The notes: generated by a model not told the origin, from the letters alone. 64,000 bases of DNA from Streptomyces sp. SCUT-3 (GCF_014083985.1 NZ_CP046907.1:1716001-1780000); one strand, 5' to 3'. Shown: positions 12,094 through 23,901, counted from the first letter of the stretch. Numbers and translations are program-made.

Positions 12094-12332
12094 GCCCGTC
12101 CCTCTCAGAACCAGGTGCCCGCCCCCGCCCCGGTGTGGGGCCACCGGGCTGCCGCGGGCATACGCCTACCGAGGCGTGCCTCCCCACAGTAGGCCGAGTT
12201 CCGTGCCCGCGGGCAGCGATCGACGGCGGACGCCCGAATGCGCCCCGCGCACCCCCCTGACCCCGGTATGCGCCGAACGAGTGCTCCTTCGCGCCGGTCA
12301 CGCCGCTGACCGGGACTGTTGCCGACGCGCCG

Positions 12333-14651
<2,319 letters not shown>

Positions 14652-15669
14652 TCACTCGGGGTTGTCGACGAGGCTCCTCGCGGCGCGGACGGCGTGCTCC
14701 AGCGCGGCCCCGCGTAGCGCGGCGAGGCCCCCGCCAGGCCGCACGCCGGGGTGACCACCACCGACTCCCCCAGGAGCCCGGGTGCGAGCCCCAGCCTGCG
14801 CCACAGCGCCCTGACACCACCGACGCTACCGGCGGGGTCCGACAGTGCGGCGTCCGTGGCGGGCACGACGCCGGCGAAGAGCGCCGTGCCGGCCTCCACC
14901 GCCTCCCCAGCTCGTCGTCGTCACGCTCCGTCAGGAGGGAGAAGTCGAACGACAGGCCGGTGGCGCCGGCCCGGCGCAGCAGCGCGAAGGGGACGTCCGG
15001 CGCGCAGCAGTGGAGGACGACGGGCACGCCGACGGCCTCGACCACCGCCCGCAGCGCGGCCTCCGCCACCGAGCGGTCGGGCGCGCGGTACGTGCGGTAG
15101 CCGCTGGCGGTGCGCACCCGCCCGGCGAGCACGGCGGGCAGCGAGGGCTCGTCCAGCTGCAGGACGACCTCGGCGCCGGGCACCCGGCGGCGCACGTCGG
15201 CGAGGTGGCCCAGGAGTCCCTCGGTGAGCGAGGCGGCGACGTCCCGGCAGGCGCCGGGGTCGGACAGCGCGGCCTCGCCGTTGCGCCGCTCCACCGCGGC
15301 GGCCAGCGTCCACGGGCCGACGGCCTGCACCTTCAGCGGCCCGGCGTGCCCCTGGGTGAACTCCTCCAGGGCGTCCAGGTCCTCCCGCAGCCAGGAGGCG
15401 GCGCGGCGCGAGTCCCGCCCGGGGCGGTCGGAGAACCGCCAGCCGCTGGGCTCGACGTGGGCGTACATGTCGACCAGCAGGCCCAGGGAGCGGCCGATCA
15501 TGTCCGCGCCCGGTCCCCGGGCGGGCAGCTCGGGCAGGAACGGCAGCGCGCCGAGCTCGTTCACGACCGTCCGCGCCGCCTGCCGCGCGTCGCCCCCGGG
15601 CATCGACCCGACCCCGGTCGCCGCGCCCGCTCCCCAACCGAACCTGTGTCCCGTGCTGTGCGTACTCAC
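14652..15669 (-). CDS. Cobalamin-independent methionine synthase-like protein (MetE C-domain fold), two apparent frameshifts
   Basis: This is a single-domain protein of about 339 residues related to the C-terminal catalytic half of MetE. It starts MSTHSTGHRFGWGAGAATGV and has TGVGSMPGGD, VVLQLDEPSLPAVLAG and VVLHCCAPDVPF, the last resembling the zinc-ligand Cys/His region. The true homocysteine methyltransferase role is unproven, because such short forms lack the folate domain of MetE. Two frame breaks occur: at 14905-14908 (TERDDDELG continues as EAVEAGTALFAGV) and at 14708-14711 (GASPRYAG continues as AALEHAVRAARSLVDNPE). In both, a G run appears one base short. It lies between an SDR gene upstream and ligA downstream on the same strand. 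Confidence 0.82.
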
Positions 15670-15688
15670 CCGGGAAGGGTACGAGACC

Positions 15689-15727
15689 GGGCGGGGAGGT
15701 CCGCGGCGACCGGCCGGTTCCCCGCCC
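15689..15727 (-). terminator. Possible terminator after the SDR gene
   Basis: A 9-bp stem (GGGCGGGGA at 15689 with TCCCCGCCC at 15719) encloses a 21-base loop that can fold further. It lies between the SDR stop and the start of the MetE-like gene. Confidence 0.4.
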
Positions 15728-15762
15728 GCTCCGGCCCGTGCGCGTTCCCGGGGGTTCCCGGC

Positions 15763-16449
15763 TCAGCCGTTGGGGCGCACCGACAGGTCGGTGACCACCG
15801 CGTCGCGCGGCAGGTCGAGCGCGGTCAGCACGACGGTGGCCACCGACTCCGGGGCGATCCAGGCGCCCGGGTCGTACGCCCTGCCCTCCTGGGCGTGGAT
15901 GTTCTCCTGCATGCGGGTGGCGACCCGGCCCGGGTAGACGGAGGTGACGCGCACCCCGTTGCCCTGCTCCTCGGCGCGCAGCGCCTCGGCGAGGGCGCGC
16001 AGGCCGTGCTTGCTGGCCGAGTAGGCGCCCCAGCGGGGGCCGGTGTGCAGCCCGGAGCCGGAGTTGACGAACACCACCTGGCCGCGCGCGGCCCGCAGCG
16101 CGGGCAGGCACAGCCGGGTCAGCTCGGCGGGCGCGGCGAGGTTGACGGCCAGGGTCCGCGCCCAGACGGCCGCGTCCGCCTCCCCGACGCCCCCGAGGTC
16201 GGCGACGCCGGCGGAGTGCACGAGGGAGTCGATCCGCTCCGGGAGCGCGCCGCCGAGGGCACCGGCCATGCCTTCGGGGTGCTCCAGGTCCGCGACGAGG
16301 GCGGTGCTGCCGGGGAAGCGCTCGGCGAGCTCGGCGGCGCGGCGTTCGTTGCGGGCGAGCAGGACGAGCCGGTCCCCGCGTGCGGCGAGCCGACCCGCCA
16401 CGGCCTCCCCGATGCCGGAGGAGGCCCCGGTGATCACATGCGTACTCAT
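15763..16449 (-). CDS. Short-chain dehydrogenase/reductase
   Basis: This is a classical SDR of 228 residues with a Rossmann fold, using NAD(P)H on an unknown substrate. The cofactor motif is TGASSGIG (7-14), with ARN after the second strand (R33) suggesting a preference for NADP. The catalytic residues are near S130/S132 (FVNSGSG), Y143 and K147 (YSASK). The start MSTHVITGASSGIG places the glycine motif normally. It lies between mnmA and the MetE-like gene; I have no evidence that these act together. Confidence 0.93.
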   Translation of the reverse strand: MSTHVITGASSGIGEAVAGRLAARGDRLVLLARNERRAAELAERFPGSTALVADLEHPEGMAGALGGALPERIDSLVHSAGVADLGGVGEADAAVWARTLAVNLAAPAELTRLCLPALRAARGQVVFVNSGSGLHTGPRWGAYSASKHGLRALAEALRAEEQGNGVRVTSVYPGRVATRMQENIHAQEGRAYDPGAWIAPESVATVVLTALDLPRDAVVTDLSVRPNG

Positions 16450-16511
16450 GCCCCCACGCTACGTTCCCCGCCGCGGCCGGCGGCGGGGGATCCGCCGGGC
16501 CGCGGGGCGGG

Positions 16512-17677
16512 CTACGGGGCCGTGGGCTCCGCGGCCGCGGTGCGGGTGCGGCGGACGGTGGTGGCGATGGTGGCGGAGCCGACGACGCGCGTGCCGTCGT
16601 ACAGGACGACGGCCTGGCCGGGGGCGATGCCCCGCACCGGCCGGTCGAAGGCCACCTTCAGCTCGCCGTCGGCGAGTTCGGCGGTCACCGGGGTCTCGTC
16701 GCCGTGGGCGCGCAGCTGGGCGGTGTAGCGGCCGGGCCCGGCCGGGGGCTCGCCGCACCAGCGCGGCCTGATGCCGGTCAGGGCGGTGACGTCCAGGGCC
16801 TCGGCGGGGCCGACGGTGACGGTGTTGGTGACCGGGGAGATGTCGAGGACGAAGCGCGGTTTGCCGTCGGGGGCGGGGCGGCCGATGCGCAGGCCCTTGC
16901 GCTGGCCGACGGTGTAGCCGTAGGCGCCGGTGTGGGTCCCGAGGCGGTTGCCGTCCTCGTCGACGATGTCGCCCTCGGCGGTGCCCAGGTGCCGGGCGAG
17001 GAAGCCCTGGGTGTCGCCGTCGGCGATGAAGCAGATGTCGTGGCTGTCGGGCTTCCCGGCCACGGCCAGGCCGCGCCGCTCCGCCTCGCGGCGGATGTCG
17101 TCCTTGGTGGTGTCGCCGAGGGGGAACATGGCGTGGGCGAGCTGGTCGGCGTCCAGGACGCCGAGGACGTAGGACTGGTCCTTGCCCGCGTCGACGCCGC
17201 GGTGCAGCTCGCGGGAGCCGTCCGCGCACTCGACGACGGTGGCGTAGTGGCCGGTGCACACGGCGTCGAAGCCGAGGGCGAGGGCCTTGTCCAGCAGCGC
17301 GGCGAACTTGATCTTCTCATTGCAGCGCAGGCAGGGGTTGGGGGTGCGCCCGGCCGCGTACTCGGCGACGAAGTCGTCGACGACGTCCTCGCGGAACCGC
17401 TCGGCCAGGTCCCACACGTAGAAGGGGATGCCGATCACGTCGGCGGCGCGGCGGGCGTCGCGGGAGTCCTCCAGGGTGCAGCAGCCGCGGGCGCCGGTGC
17501 GGAAGGACTGGGGGTTGGCGGAGAGCGCGAGGTGCACGCCGGTGACCTCGTGGCCGGCTTCGGCGGCACGGGCCGCGGCGACCGCGGAGTCCACGCCGCC
17601 GGACATGGCGGCCAGTACGCGCAGCCGTCCGCCGGGGCGGGGGGCGTAGGGGTCGGGGCACCGGGGAAGTCAGTCAT
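16512..17677 (-). CDS. mnmA: tRNA-specific 2-thiouridylase MnmA, apparent frameshift near 17649-17652
   Basis: MnmA adenylates U34 of tRNA(Lys), tRNA(Glu) and tRNA(Gln) and replaces its 2-oxygen with sulfur. The PP-loop is [12 protein letters not shown]; the catalytic cysteines are in [12 protein letters not shown] and SHDICFI. The ATG at 17677 begins [10 protein letters not shown], but its frame runs off; the correct frame continues as [21 protein letters not shown]. One missing C in the CCCC run explains the break and gives about 388 residues. Starting at ATG 17606 would delete the beta strand before the PP-loop, so I prefer the longer form. The cysteine desulfurase gene 75 bp upstream is the likely sulfur donor. 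Confidence 0.92.
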
Positions 17678-17752
17678 GGCCAGTCCAGGGTACGGGGTGC
17701 GGCGGACGGCCCGGGCCCCGTGACGGGGCGCCGGGCGGCGGGCCGCCGGGCG

Positions 17753-18931
17753 TCAGCGGCGGGTGGCGGCGCCGGCGCGCCGGGCGCGCTCGACGGCGGG
17801 GCCGAGCACGGACGCCAGGGCCTCGACGTCGGCGCGGGTGGTGGTGTGGCCCAGGGAGAACCGCAGGGAGGCGCGGGCCAGGTCGTCGGGGGCGCCGGTG
17901 GCCAGCAGGACGTGGCTGGGCTGGGCGACGCCGGCCGAGCAGGCGGAGCCGGTGGAGCACTCCACGCCCTGGGCGTCCAGCAGGAGCAGCAGGGAGTCGC
18001 CCTCGCAGCCGGGGAAGGAGAAGTGGGCGTTGGCGGGCAGGCGGCCCGCCGGGTCCGGGTCCCCGTTGAGGACGGCGTCGGGGACGATGTCGCGCACCGC
18101 GGCCACCAGTTCGTCGCGCAGGGCCCCGATCCGCGCGGCGAACTCCTCGCGGCCGTCGGCGGCCAGCCGGGCGGCGACGGCGAACGCGGCGGCCGCGGGC
18201 ACGTCGAGGGTGCCGCTGCGCACGTCGCGCTCCTGGCCGCCGCCGTGCAGCAGGGGCACGGGGGTCCAGGAGCGGCCCATCACCAGGGCGCCGATGCCGT
18301 ACGGGCCGCCGATCTTGTGCGCGGTCACCGTCATGGCGGCCAGCCCGGAGGCGGCGAAGTCCACCGGGACCTGGCCGAACGCCTGGACCGCGTCGGCGTG
18401 CAGGGGGATGCCGTACTCCGCGGCGACGTCGGCGAGTTCGCGCACCGGCATGAGGGTGCCGATCTCGTTGTTGGCCCACATCACGGTGGCCAGGGCGACG
18501 TCGTCGGGACTGCCCTCGATCGCGGCGCGCAGCGCGTCGGGGTGGACCCTGCCGTGGCCGTCGACCGGCAGCCACTCCAGCCGGGCCCCCTCGTGCTCGG
18601 CGAGCCAGACCACCGCGTCCAGGACGGCGTGGTGCTCCACGGGGCTGACCAGGATGCGGGTCCGGGCGGGGTCGGCGTCCCGGCGCGCCCAGTACAGGCC
18701 CTTGACCGCGAGGTTGTCCGACTCGGTGCCGCCGCCGGTGAGGATGATCTCGCTGGGGCGGGCGCCGAGCGCGGCGGCGAGGGTCTCGCGGGACTCCTCC
18801 ACGGTGCGCCGGGCACGCCGGCCCGCCGCGTGCAGGGATGAGGCGTTCCCGGTGGCGGTCAGGTGCGCGGTCATCGCCTGCACCGCCTCCGGCAGCATCG
18901 GCGTGGTCGCGGCGTGGTCGAGATACGGCAT
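17753..18931 (-). CDS. Cysteine desulfurase (NifS/IscS family)
   Basis: This is a PLP enzyme that takes sulfur from cysteine and passes it on as an enzyme persulfide. The 392-residue protein begins with the family start YLDHAATTP. The PLP lysine is K206 in [12 protein letters not shown], histidines precede it at 100-101 (PVEHHAVL), and the persulfide cysteine is C331 in [10 protein letters not shown]. Its position directly before mnmA on the same strand suggests that it supplies sulfur for tRNA 2-thiouridine; other sulfur acceptors are possible. Confidence 0.95.
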   Translation of the reverse strand: MPYLDHAATTPMLPEAVQAMTAHLTATGNASSLHAAGRRARRTVEESRETLAAALGARPSEIILTGGGTESDNLAVKGLYWARRDADPARTRILVSPVEHHAVLDAVVWLAEHEGARLEWLPVDGHGRVHPDALRAAIEGSPDDVALATVMWANNEIGTLMPVRELADVAAEYGIPLHADAVQAFGQVPVDFAASGLAAMTVTAHKIGGPYGIGALVMGRSWTPVPLLHGGGQERDVRSGTLDVPAAAAFAVAARLAADGREEFAARIGALRDELVAAVRDIVPDAVLNGDPDPAGRLPANAHFSFPGCEGDSLLLLLDAQGVECSTGSACSAGVAQPSHVLLATGAPDDLARASLRFSLGHTTTRADVEALASVLGPAVERARRAGAATRR

Positions 18932-18983
18932 GGTGTCGATGATTCCACGGTCCCGGTGCGCGCCGGGCGCCGGGCGCCGGGGA

Positions 18984-19009
18984 GGGTCGGCCCCCGCGGG
19001 GGCCGACCC
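18984..19009 (-). terminator. Terminator hairpin after the thioesterase gene
   Basis: A 12-bp perfect inverted repeat (GGGTCGGCCCCC / GGGGGCCGACCC, 2-base centre) lies between the thioesterase stop and the cysteine desulfurase start. Confidence 0.65.
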
Positions 19010-19041
19010 GCGGGGCCGGCCGTACGGGCCCGCCGCGCCCG

Positions 19042-19911
19042 TCAGCCCCGCAGGGCCCGGGCCAGCTGCCGGGACTGGGCGACCAGGCGGTCCCGGCTGT
19101 CCCAGACCTCGGCGTCCTCCTCCAGGAAGCCGCCGGCGAGGTTGCGGGTGCGGACGGCGATGCGCAGCGGCCCGGGGGCGGGCTGCGCCCGCACGTGGAC
19201 GGTGAGTTCGACGGTGGGGACCCAGCCGGACAGCCCCAGGTCGAAGGCGGTCGGCGGCAGCGCGTCGACCGCGAGCAGCAGGGAGAGCGGGTCGTGGTCG
19301 CGTCCGTCGGCGAGGCCGAACCAGGCGCGGATCTCGCCGCGGCCCGAGGGCTGCCCCATGATCCAGCCGACGGTGGCCGGGTCGAAGCGGGTGTGCAGCC
19401 GCTCGACGATCCCGGTCTGCTTCAGGGAGCTCAGCGTTCCGGGCGGTGCGTGCTCGGTGCCCAGGCAGTCCTCGTAGGAGGGCATGGCGGGCGGGGCCGC
19501 GCTGGTGCGCACGTCGTCCGGGAGGGCCGACAGGTCGCCGTGGGTGGCCAGGACCCGCAGCCGCTCCACCTCGTTGCCGTCCTCGTCGCGCTGGACCAGG
19601 GACGCCTGGCCGGTGGAGAGCGAGCGGCCGGTGCGGACGGTCTGGGTGCGCACCTCGGCCGGGCCGGGGCGGGAGGCGGTCAGGTAGTGCGCGCTGACGG
19701 TGAACGGGTCGCGGTGCGGGAGGACTTCACCGAGGGCGCGGGCCGTCAGGGCCAGCAGGTAGCCGCCGTTGACGCCGTGGCCGATGGTCCAGCCGGCGGA
19801 CAGGTCGGTGTCGAGCACGTGCGGCTCGCCGGCCCGCCTGCGTACGGCGGTGTCGCGGTCGAACTCGCTGTCACCGATGGAGGCTGTGGCTGCGGGGTGG
19901 TCATGCCGCAT
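19042..19911 (-). CDS. Thioesterase family protein (acyl-CoA thioesterase, hotdog fold)
   Basis: This is a probable acyl-CoA thioesterase of 289 residues with two hotdog halves, as in TesB-type actinobacterial proteins. Recognisable segments are [37 protein letters not shown] and [15 protein letters not shown] in the first half, and the second-half core [17 protein letters not shown] chose ATG 19911 ([20 protein letters not shown]) because homologous text begins there; an in-frame start at 19962 would add 17 residues. No strong ribosome binding site is visible for either. It is transcribed divergently from the membrane protein gene at 20058. The substrate chain length is unknown. Confidence 0.75.
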   Translation of the reverse strand: MRHDHPAATASIGDSEFDRDTAVRRRAGEPHVLDTDLSAGWTIGHGVNGGYLLALTARALGEVLPHRDPFTVSAHYLTASRPGPAEVRTQTVRTGRSLSTGQASLVQRDEDGNEVERLRVLATHGDLSALPDDVRTSAAPPAMPSYEDCLGTEHAPPGTLSSLKQTGIVERLHTRFDPATVGWIMGQPSGRGEIRAWFGLADGRDHDPLSLLLAVDALPPTAFDLGLSGWVPTVELTVHVRAQPAPGPLRIAVRTRNLAGGFLEEDAEVWDSRDRLVAQSRQLARALRG

Positions 19912-20057
19912 ATTACGCACGGGTATCAACCATCCGTCCAGGGCGAACGTTGCATTCTGCACGTGATTCGGGACACCGCCGGATTGCTAGCGTTGGCCCC
20001 CTGCCCGGGGGCGGTCCGCCCTCCGGGACCGGGGACAACGGGAGGGTGCGGCGCCGT

Positions 20058-21476
20058 ATGCCACACGTGCTGGTGCTGAAGAACGGCCCGCGGATCGCGG
20101 CCGGGGTGATGTGCGCGCTGATGGCGCTGCACCCGCTGGTGTGGATGGCCGCCGACCTCGGCAGGTCGGACCTCGGCACGGTGTGGGGCTCCTGGACCTC
20201 CTACGGGACCGCGCCGGTCTCCGAGGGCAAGCCCCAGTTCATGGTCACCACGCTGGTCGACCTGGAGCTGGGCCTGCTGTTCACGGCCGCCACCGGACTG
20301 GCCCTGGCCCGCTCCCGCTTCGCCGGGGCGGTGGCCGGCGCCGCGGCGGGGCTGACGCTGGCCCTGCGGCTGCCCCTGGTGTGGACCGCGTTCACCCGGG
20401 AGGAGCCGAGCGAGACCACTTTCGAGTACGACTCGCCCATCTACGCCCTCGCCGTGCTGACCACCCTCTTCCAGCTGGTCCTGGCGGCGGCCGCGGCCGC
20501 CACGCTGGCCACGGGCTTCGCGCGGCGGCCGGTGCAGCAGTACGACGACGAGGGCCTGCCCGTCCCGGTCGGGCCGGACCCGGTGGAGCCGGAGGACGTG
20601 CCGGCACGGCCGACGAGGACCGCCAAAGCGGTCGGGGCCGCCGTCCTCGGCCTGGTGGCGCTCCTCGCCGCCGGCGGGCAGGTCCACCTGGCGCTGACGA
20701 CGAGCTTCCCCTACGCCTCCCAGCTGCTGGAGGTCCCCGACCGGGCACCCGCCCTGCAGTCCCCGTACGGCTGGCCCGTGCTGGTGCACATCGCCCTGTT
20801 CGCGGTCACCGCGTTCCTGGCCGCCACCGGACGCCCGGCGGCGCGCGGCCTGTCCGTGGTGGCCGGGGGCCACATGCTGCTCGGCGCGGCGGTCACCGCC
20901 GCGGTCTACTCCGTGCACGGCTTCTCCGCCGCGGGGCAGTCGGCCGTCGGGATCCTCTCGCTGCTGCTCAACCTCGTCGGGGGCGTGGTGCTCCTCGTGC
21001 TGATGGGGCGCCCCGGGGCACCCGCCTGGGCGGACCCGCAGGCGGCCGGCGGCGGCCCGCAGAACCCGGGCAGCCGGTGGCCGCAGGCCCCCGGCGCGCA
21101 GCGGCCCGGCGGCGGGTGGCAGCAGCCCGGCGGCTGGGGAGCCCCGCAGGGGCAGGGGCAGGGGCACGCACACCCGGCCGGGCCGCCGCAGCCGGGCGGC
21201 TGGGCGACGCCGCAGGCGAACTCGTGGCCGCAGCCACAGCCGCAGCCGCAGCCGCAGCCGCAGCCGCAGCCGGGGTACGGGTATCCGGTGGCGGGAACGG
21301 TCCCGCAGGGTCAGGGGCCGTCGACCGGTTACGGCCCTCCGCCCGGAGCACCGGCCGGCGGGCCCCGGGCCACGGGCCCGCGGTCCGGTGCGGAGCAGTG
21401 GCCGACACAGACCGCAGGACCGACCGGATCTGCGCGTCCCGGCCCGCCGCCGCAGTTCCCTCCGACCGCCTCCTAG
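20058..21476 (+). CDS. Polytopic membrane protein with Pro/Gln/Gly-rich cytoplasmic-type tail
   Basis: This 472-residue protein of unknown function has about eight predicted membrane helices in the first 320 residues, for example IAAGVMCALMALHPLVW, AVGAAVLGLVALLAAGG and AVGILSLLLNLVGGVVLLVL. It is followed by a disordered tail of about 150 residues rich in Pro, Gln, Gly and Trp, containing seven consecutive PQ dipeptides. ATG 20058 follows a GGAGGG site 11 bases upstream. No transport or enzyme motif is recognised. It is alone on its strand before the phoD pair, with a 215-bp gap. Confidence 0.8.
   Translation: MPHVLVLKNGPRIAAGVMCALMALHPLVWMAADLGRSDLGTVWGSWTSYGTAPVSEGKPQFMVTTLVDLELGLLFTAATGLALARSRFAGAVAGAAAGLTLALRLPLVWTAFTREEPSETTFEYDSPIYALAVLTTLFQLVLAAAAAATLATGFARRPVQQYDDEGLPVPVGPDPVEPEDVPARPTRTAKAVGAAVLGLVALLAAGGQVHLALTTSFPYASQLLEVPDRAPALQSPYGWPVLVHIALFAVTAFLAATGRPAARGLSVVAGGHMLLGAAVTAAVYSVHGFSAAGQSAVGILSLLLNLVGGVVLLVLMGRPGAPAWADPQAAGGGPQNPGSRWPQAPGAQRPGGGWQQPGGWGAPQGQGQGHAHPAGPPQPGGWATPQANSWPQPQPQPQPQPQPQPGYGYPVAGTVPQGQGPSTGYGPPPGAPAGGPRATGPRSGAEQWPTQTAGPTGSARPGPPPQFPPTAS
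21228..21270 (+). repeat. CCGCAG hexanucleotide tract coding PQ repeats
   Basis: Seven consecutive near-identical hexamers (one copy reads CCACAG) encode Pro-Gln dipeptides in the tail of the membrane protein. Such tracts can change length by slippage in 6-bp steps without breaking the frame. Confidence 0.85.
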
Positions 21477-21604
21477 CCCGCCCCGCCCGGAGCGTGCCCG
21501 GGCCGGCCGGTCACGTGGCGCCCCGCTCCTGCGGGCCGCGTACCTCCGGAGCTGTTCCGCGGTGCCCGCGCGGCGAAGATCCGTACAGCTCCGTCCCCTT
21601 GCCC

Positions 21605-21637
21605 GTTCCCCCTCCGTCCTCCACCGATTCACCCGTC
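21605..21637 (+). promoter_or_regulatory. Candidate PhoP box (11-bp direct repeats) upstream of the phoD pair
   Basis: Three adjacent 11-base units, GTTCCCCCTCC, GTCCTCCACCG and ATTCACCCGTC, resemble the Streptomyces PHO-box repeat (consensus close to GTTCACCCGGC). The third unit is closest to it. Streptomyces phoD genes are known PhoP targets, and the position is 55-90 bp before the first start codon. The match is partial, so this is a candidate only. Confidence 0.4.
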
Positions 21638-21723
21638 GCTGCTGAGCTGCGCCCTGGCCGGGGATTCCCGGCCCGACGACAAGGAGCAGCCATGGTTCTC
21701 CCGACGGAAGCAGCAGGACGGTC

Positions 21724-22302
21724 GTGAATCTCATAGTCAACGGCGACGCCGAGGCGGGGCCGGGCGGAACGGCCGACCCGGTCGCTCGGGTCACGGGGTG
21801 GCGGGTCGTCGAGGGCGCGCCCGCACTCGTCGGCTACGACGTCGGCCAGGGGTACCCGACCGCCGCGGACCCCGGTCCCCCGCGGCGCGGAAGCCGTTTC
21901 TTCTCCGGCGGCGAATCACCCCGCACCGTCCTGGTCCAGGACGTGGAGCTGCCCGCCGCCGGCCGTACCGGCCGCGGCCGGGTGGACGCGGGGCACGTCC
22001 GGTTCACGGTGAGCGCCTGGCTCGGCGGATACGCCGCGCAGGAGGACGGCGCCCGGCTGTCCGTGGAGTTCCGCGACGCCGCCGGGACTCCGGTCGCCCT
22101 GGCAGTCCTGGGGCCCGTGACGTCCGGCGAGCGCCAGGGGCGCACCGGGCTCGTCGAGCGCAGCGCCACGGCCGCCCTGCCGCCCGGCGCCCGCACCGCC
22201 CGTGTGCTGCTGGTCCTCACCCGCACCGGTACGGGCACGTCCAACGACGGGTACGCGGACGCGATCTCCCTGACCCTGAACGCCACCGGAGGCAAGCCGT
22301 GA
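21724..22302 (+). CDS. Hypothetical beta-sandwich-like protein coupled to phoD
   Basis: This is a 192-residue protein beginning NLIVNGDAEAGPGG, a start typical of carbohydrate-binding/jelly-roll-like modules found near secreted phosphatases. It contains FTVSAWLGGYAAQEDG and RVLLVLTRTGTG. No signal peptide is seen, which is odd beside an exported phosphatase. The GTG start at 21724 overlaps the stop of an 11-codon frame that begins at ATG 21692 behind an excellent AAGGAG site. Either that frame is a coupled leader peptide, or one base is missing and the real protein starts at 21692. The stop overlaps the phoD GTG start (GTGA). Function unknown. Confidence 0.65.
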   Translation: MNLIVNGDAEAGPGGTADPVARVTGWRVVEGAPALVGYDVGQGYPTAADPGPPRRGSRFFSGGESPRTVLVQDVELPAAGRTGRGRVDAGHVRFTVSAWLGGYAAQEDGARLSVEFRDAAGTPVALAVLGPVTSGERQGRTGLVERSATAALPPGARTARVLLVLTRTGTGTSNDGYADAISLTLNATGGKP

Positions 22303-23846
22303 AGACGAACCGCCGTGACCTGTTGAAGGCGGCGGCCGCCGCGGGGGCGCTCGGCGCGGTCTGGCCCCTGGTGGGCGACCTCTCGCCCGCGCAGGCCGTG
22401 GAGGCCGCCGGGCTGCTGGGGGCCGAGTACGACCCGGCGCCCTTCACCCTCGGCGTCGCCTCGGGCGACCCGACGCCCACCGGGTTCGTCCTGTGGACCC
22501 GCCTGGCTCCCGAGCCGCTGGCCGCCGAGCAGGCCCTGCCGGAGGTCGTCGAGGTCAAGTGGGTGGTGGCCGAGGACCGCGACCTCAGGCGCGTCGTCGC
22601 CCGCGGCACCGCGCCCGCCTCCGCGACGCTCGGCCACAGCGTCCACGTGTCCGTCGACGGGCTGCGGGACGGCCGGCAGTACTGGTACGCCTTCAGCGCG
22701 CTGGGCCGGCGCAGCCGTCTCGGGCGCACCCGGACCGCACCGGCCGGCCCCGTCTCCCGTGTCCGCTTCGCCTCTGCCAACTGCCAGGCCTTCCATGGTG
22801 GTTACTACGCCGCCCACCGCGGCATCGCCCGCGAGGACATCGACTTCGTCGTCCACCTGGGCGACTACATCTACGAGGGCGGGCCGGTCAGCGGGCCCCG
22901 CGGCAACGGCACGGCGGTGGACTTCACCCTCGGCGACTACCGGCGCCGCCACGCCCTCTACAAGGGCGACCGGTCCCTGCGCGAGGCCCACGCCGCCCAC
23001 CCGTGGTTCCTCACCTGGGACGACCACGAGGTGGTCGACAACTACAGCGGCACCGGCGGCGGCGCGCCCTTCATGCAGCGCCGCGCGGCCGCGTACCAGG
23101 CCTGGTACGAGAACATGCCGCACCGGGACGACAGCGAGACCGCCCTCCCCGACCCGGAGATCCACCGGGTGCGCCGCTGGGGCGACCTGCTGGAGCTGAC
23201 CGTCCTGGACCTGCGTTCGTACCGCTCCGCGCAGAACCTCCCCGACGGGACGATCCTCGGTGCCCGGCAGAAGGACTGGCTCAAGCGGGGAGTCGACCGC
23301 GCGCCCGACTCCTGGCACTGCTGGGTCAACTCGATCATGCTCAACCAGCTGCGCGGCAGGCCGGGCGGCGACTTCATGTTCACCGACCAGTGGGACGGCT
23401 TCCTCGCCGAGCGCGAGGAGGTGCTGACCCATGTGCACCGGTCCGGGCTGGAGGACCTGGTCGTCATCACCGGAGACTGGCACTCGGCCTTCGTCGGCGA
23501 CGTCCGGACGGATTTCGACGAGCCCTCCTCGCCGGTCGTCGGCACGGAGTTCACGGCCCACTCGATCTCGTCGAACGCGTACTCCCCGGCGTGGAACGCG
23601 GCCAACGGCCCGCGCATGGGCGCGGCCAACCCGCACCTGCAGTACTTCGAGGGCAACCGCTACGGCTACGACCTGTACGAGGTCACGCCCGAGCGCTGGA
23701 CCACCAGCATGCGGGTGGTCCAGGACCTCCAGGACCCGGTCTCGCCCGTCACCACCCTGACCGCCTTCCACGTGGACCGGGGGAAGGCGGGGGCGTACGA
23801 GGACCCGGCGACGAAGAACTCCCCCGCGCAGTACCGGCGCGGCTGA
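22299..23846 (+). CDS. phoD: Secreted alkaline phosphatase D family protein, Tat-exported
   Basis: PhoD is a secreted metallo-phosphodiesterase/phosphatase that scavenges phosphate from esters. The 515-residue protein starts at GTG 22299 behind a GGAGG site. It has a Tat signal (NRRDLLK, hydrophobic stretch, AQA cleavage motif). Metal-site motifs of the family are present: FVVHLGDYIYEG, TWDDHEVVDNYSG and VVITGDWHSAFVGD, with FTLGVASGDP at the mature N-terminus. It is translationally coupled to the 192-residue protein upstream and probably under phosphate control. A convergent terminator follows. Confidence 0.93.
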   Translation: MKTNRRDLLKAAAAAGALGAVWPLVGDLSPAQAVEAAGLLGAEYDPAPFTLGVASGDPTPTGFVLWTRLAPEPLAAEQALPEVVEVKWVVAEDRDLRRVVARGTAPASATLGHSVHVSVDGLRDGRQYWYAFSALGRRSRLGRTRTAPAGPVSRVRFASANCQAFHGGYYAAHRGIAREDIDFVVHLGDYIYEGGPVSGPRGNGTAVDFTLGDYRRRHALYKGDRSLREAHAAHPWFLTWDDHEVVDNYSGTGGGAPFMQRRAAAYQAWYENMPHRDDSETALPDPEIHRVRRWGDLLELTVLDLRSYRSAQNLPDGTILGARQKDWLKRGVDRAPDSWHCWVNSIMLNQLRGRPGGDFMFTDQWDGFLAEREEVLTHVHRSGLEDLVVITGDWHSAFVGDVRTDFDEPSSPVVGTEFTAHSISSNAYSPAWNAANGPRMGAANPHLQYFEGNRYGYDLYEVTPERWTTSMRVVQDLQDPVSPVTTLTAFHVDRGKAGAYEDPATKNSPAQYRRG

Positions 23847-23864
23847 CCGTCCGTCCCCGTCCTT

Positions 23865-23888
23865 GCCCCGCCCCGTCGGGGGCGGGGC
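23865..23888. terminator. Bidirectional terminator between phoD and the TRIC gene
   Basis: A 10-bp perfect stem (GCCCCGCCCC / GGGGCGGGGC, 4-base loop) is centred in the 55-bp gap between two convergent genes, so it can serve both. Confidence 0.75.
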
Positions 23889-23901
23889 GGGGCGGGTCAG
23901 G

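Noticed and set aside
15670-15762. Cobalamin riboswitch before the MetE-like gene
   Set aside because: The gap is only 93 bp and lacks the B12-box core; it holds just a terminator-like stem.
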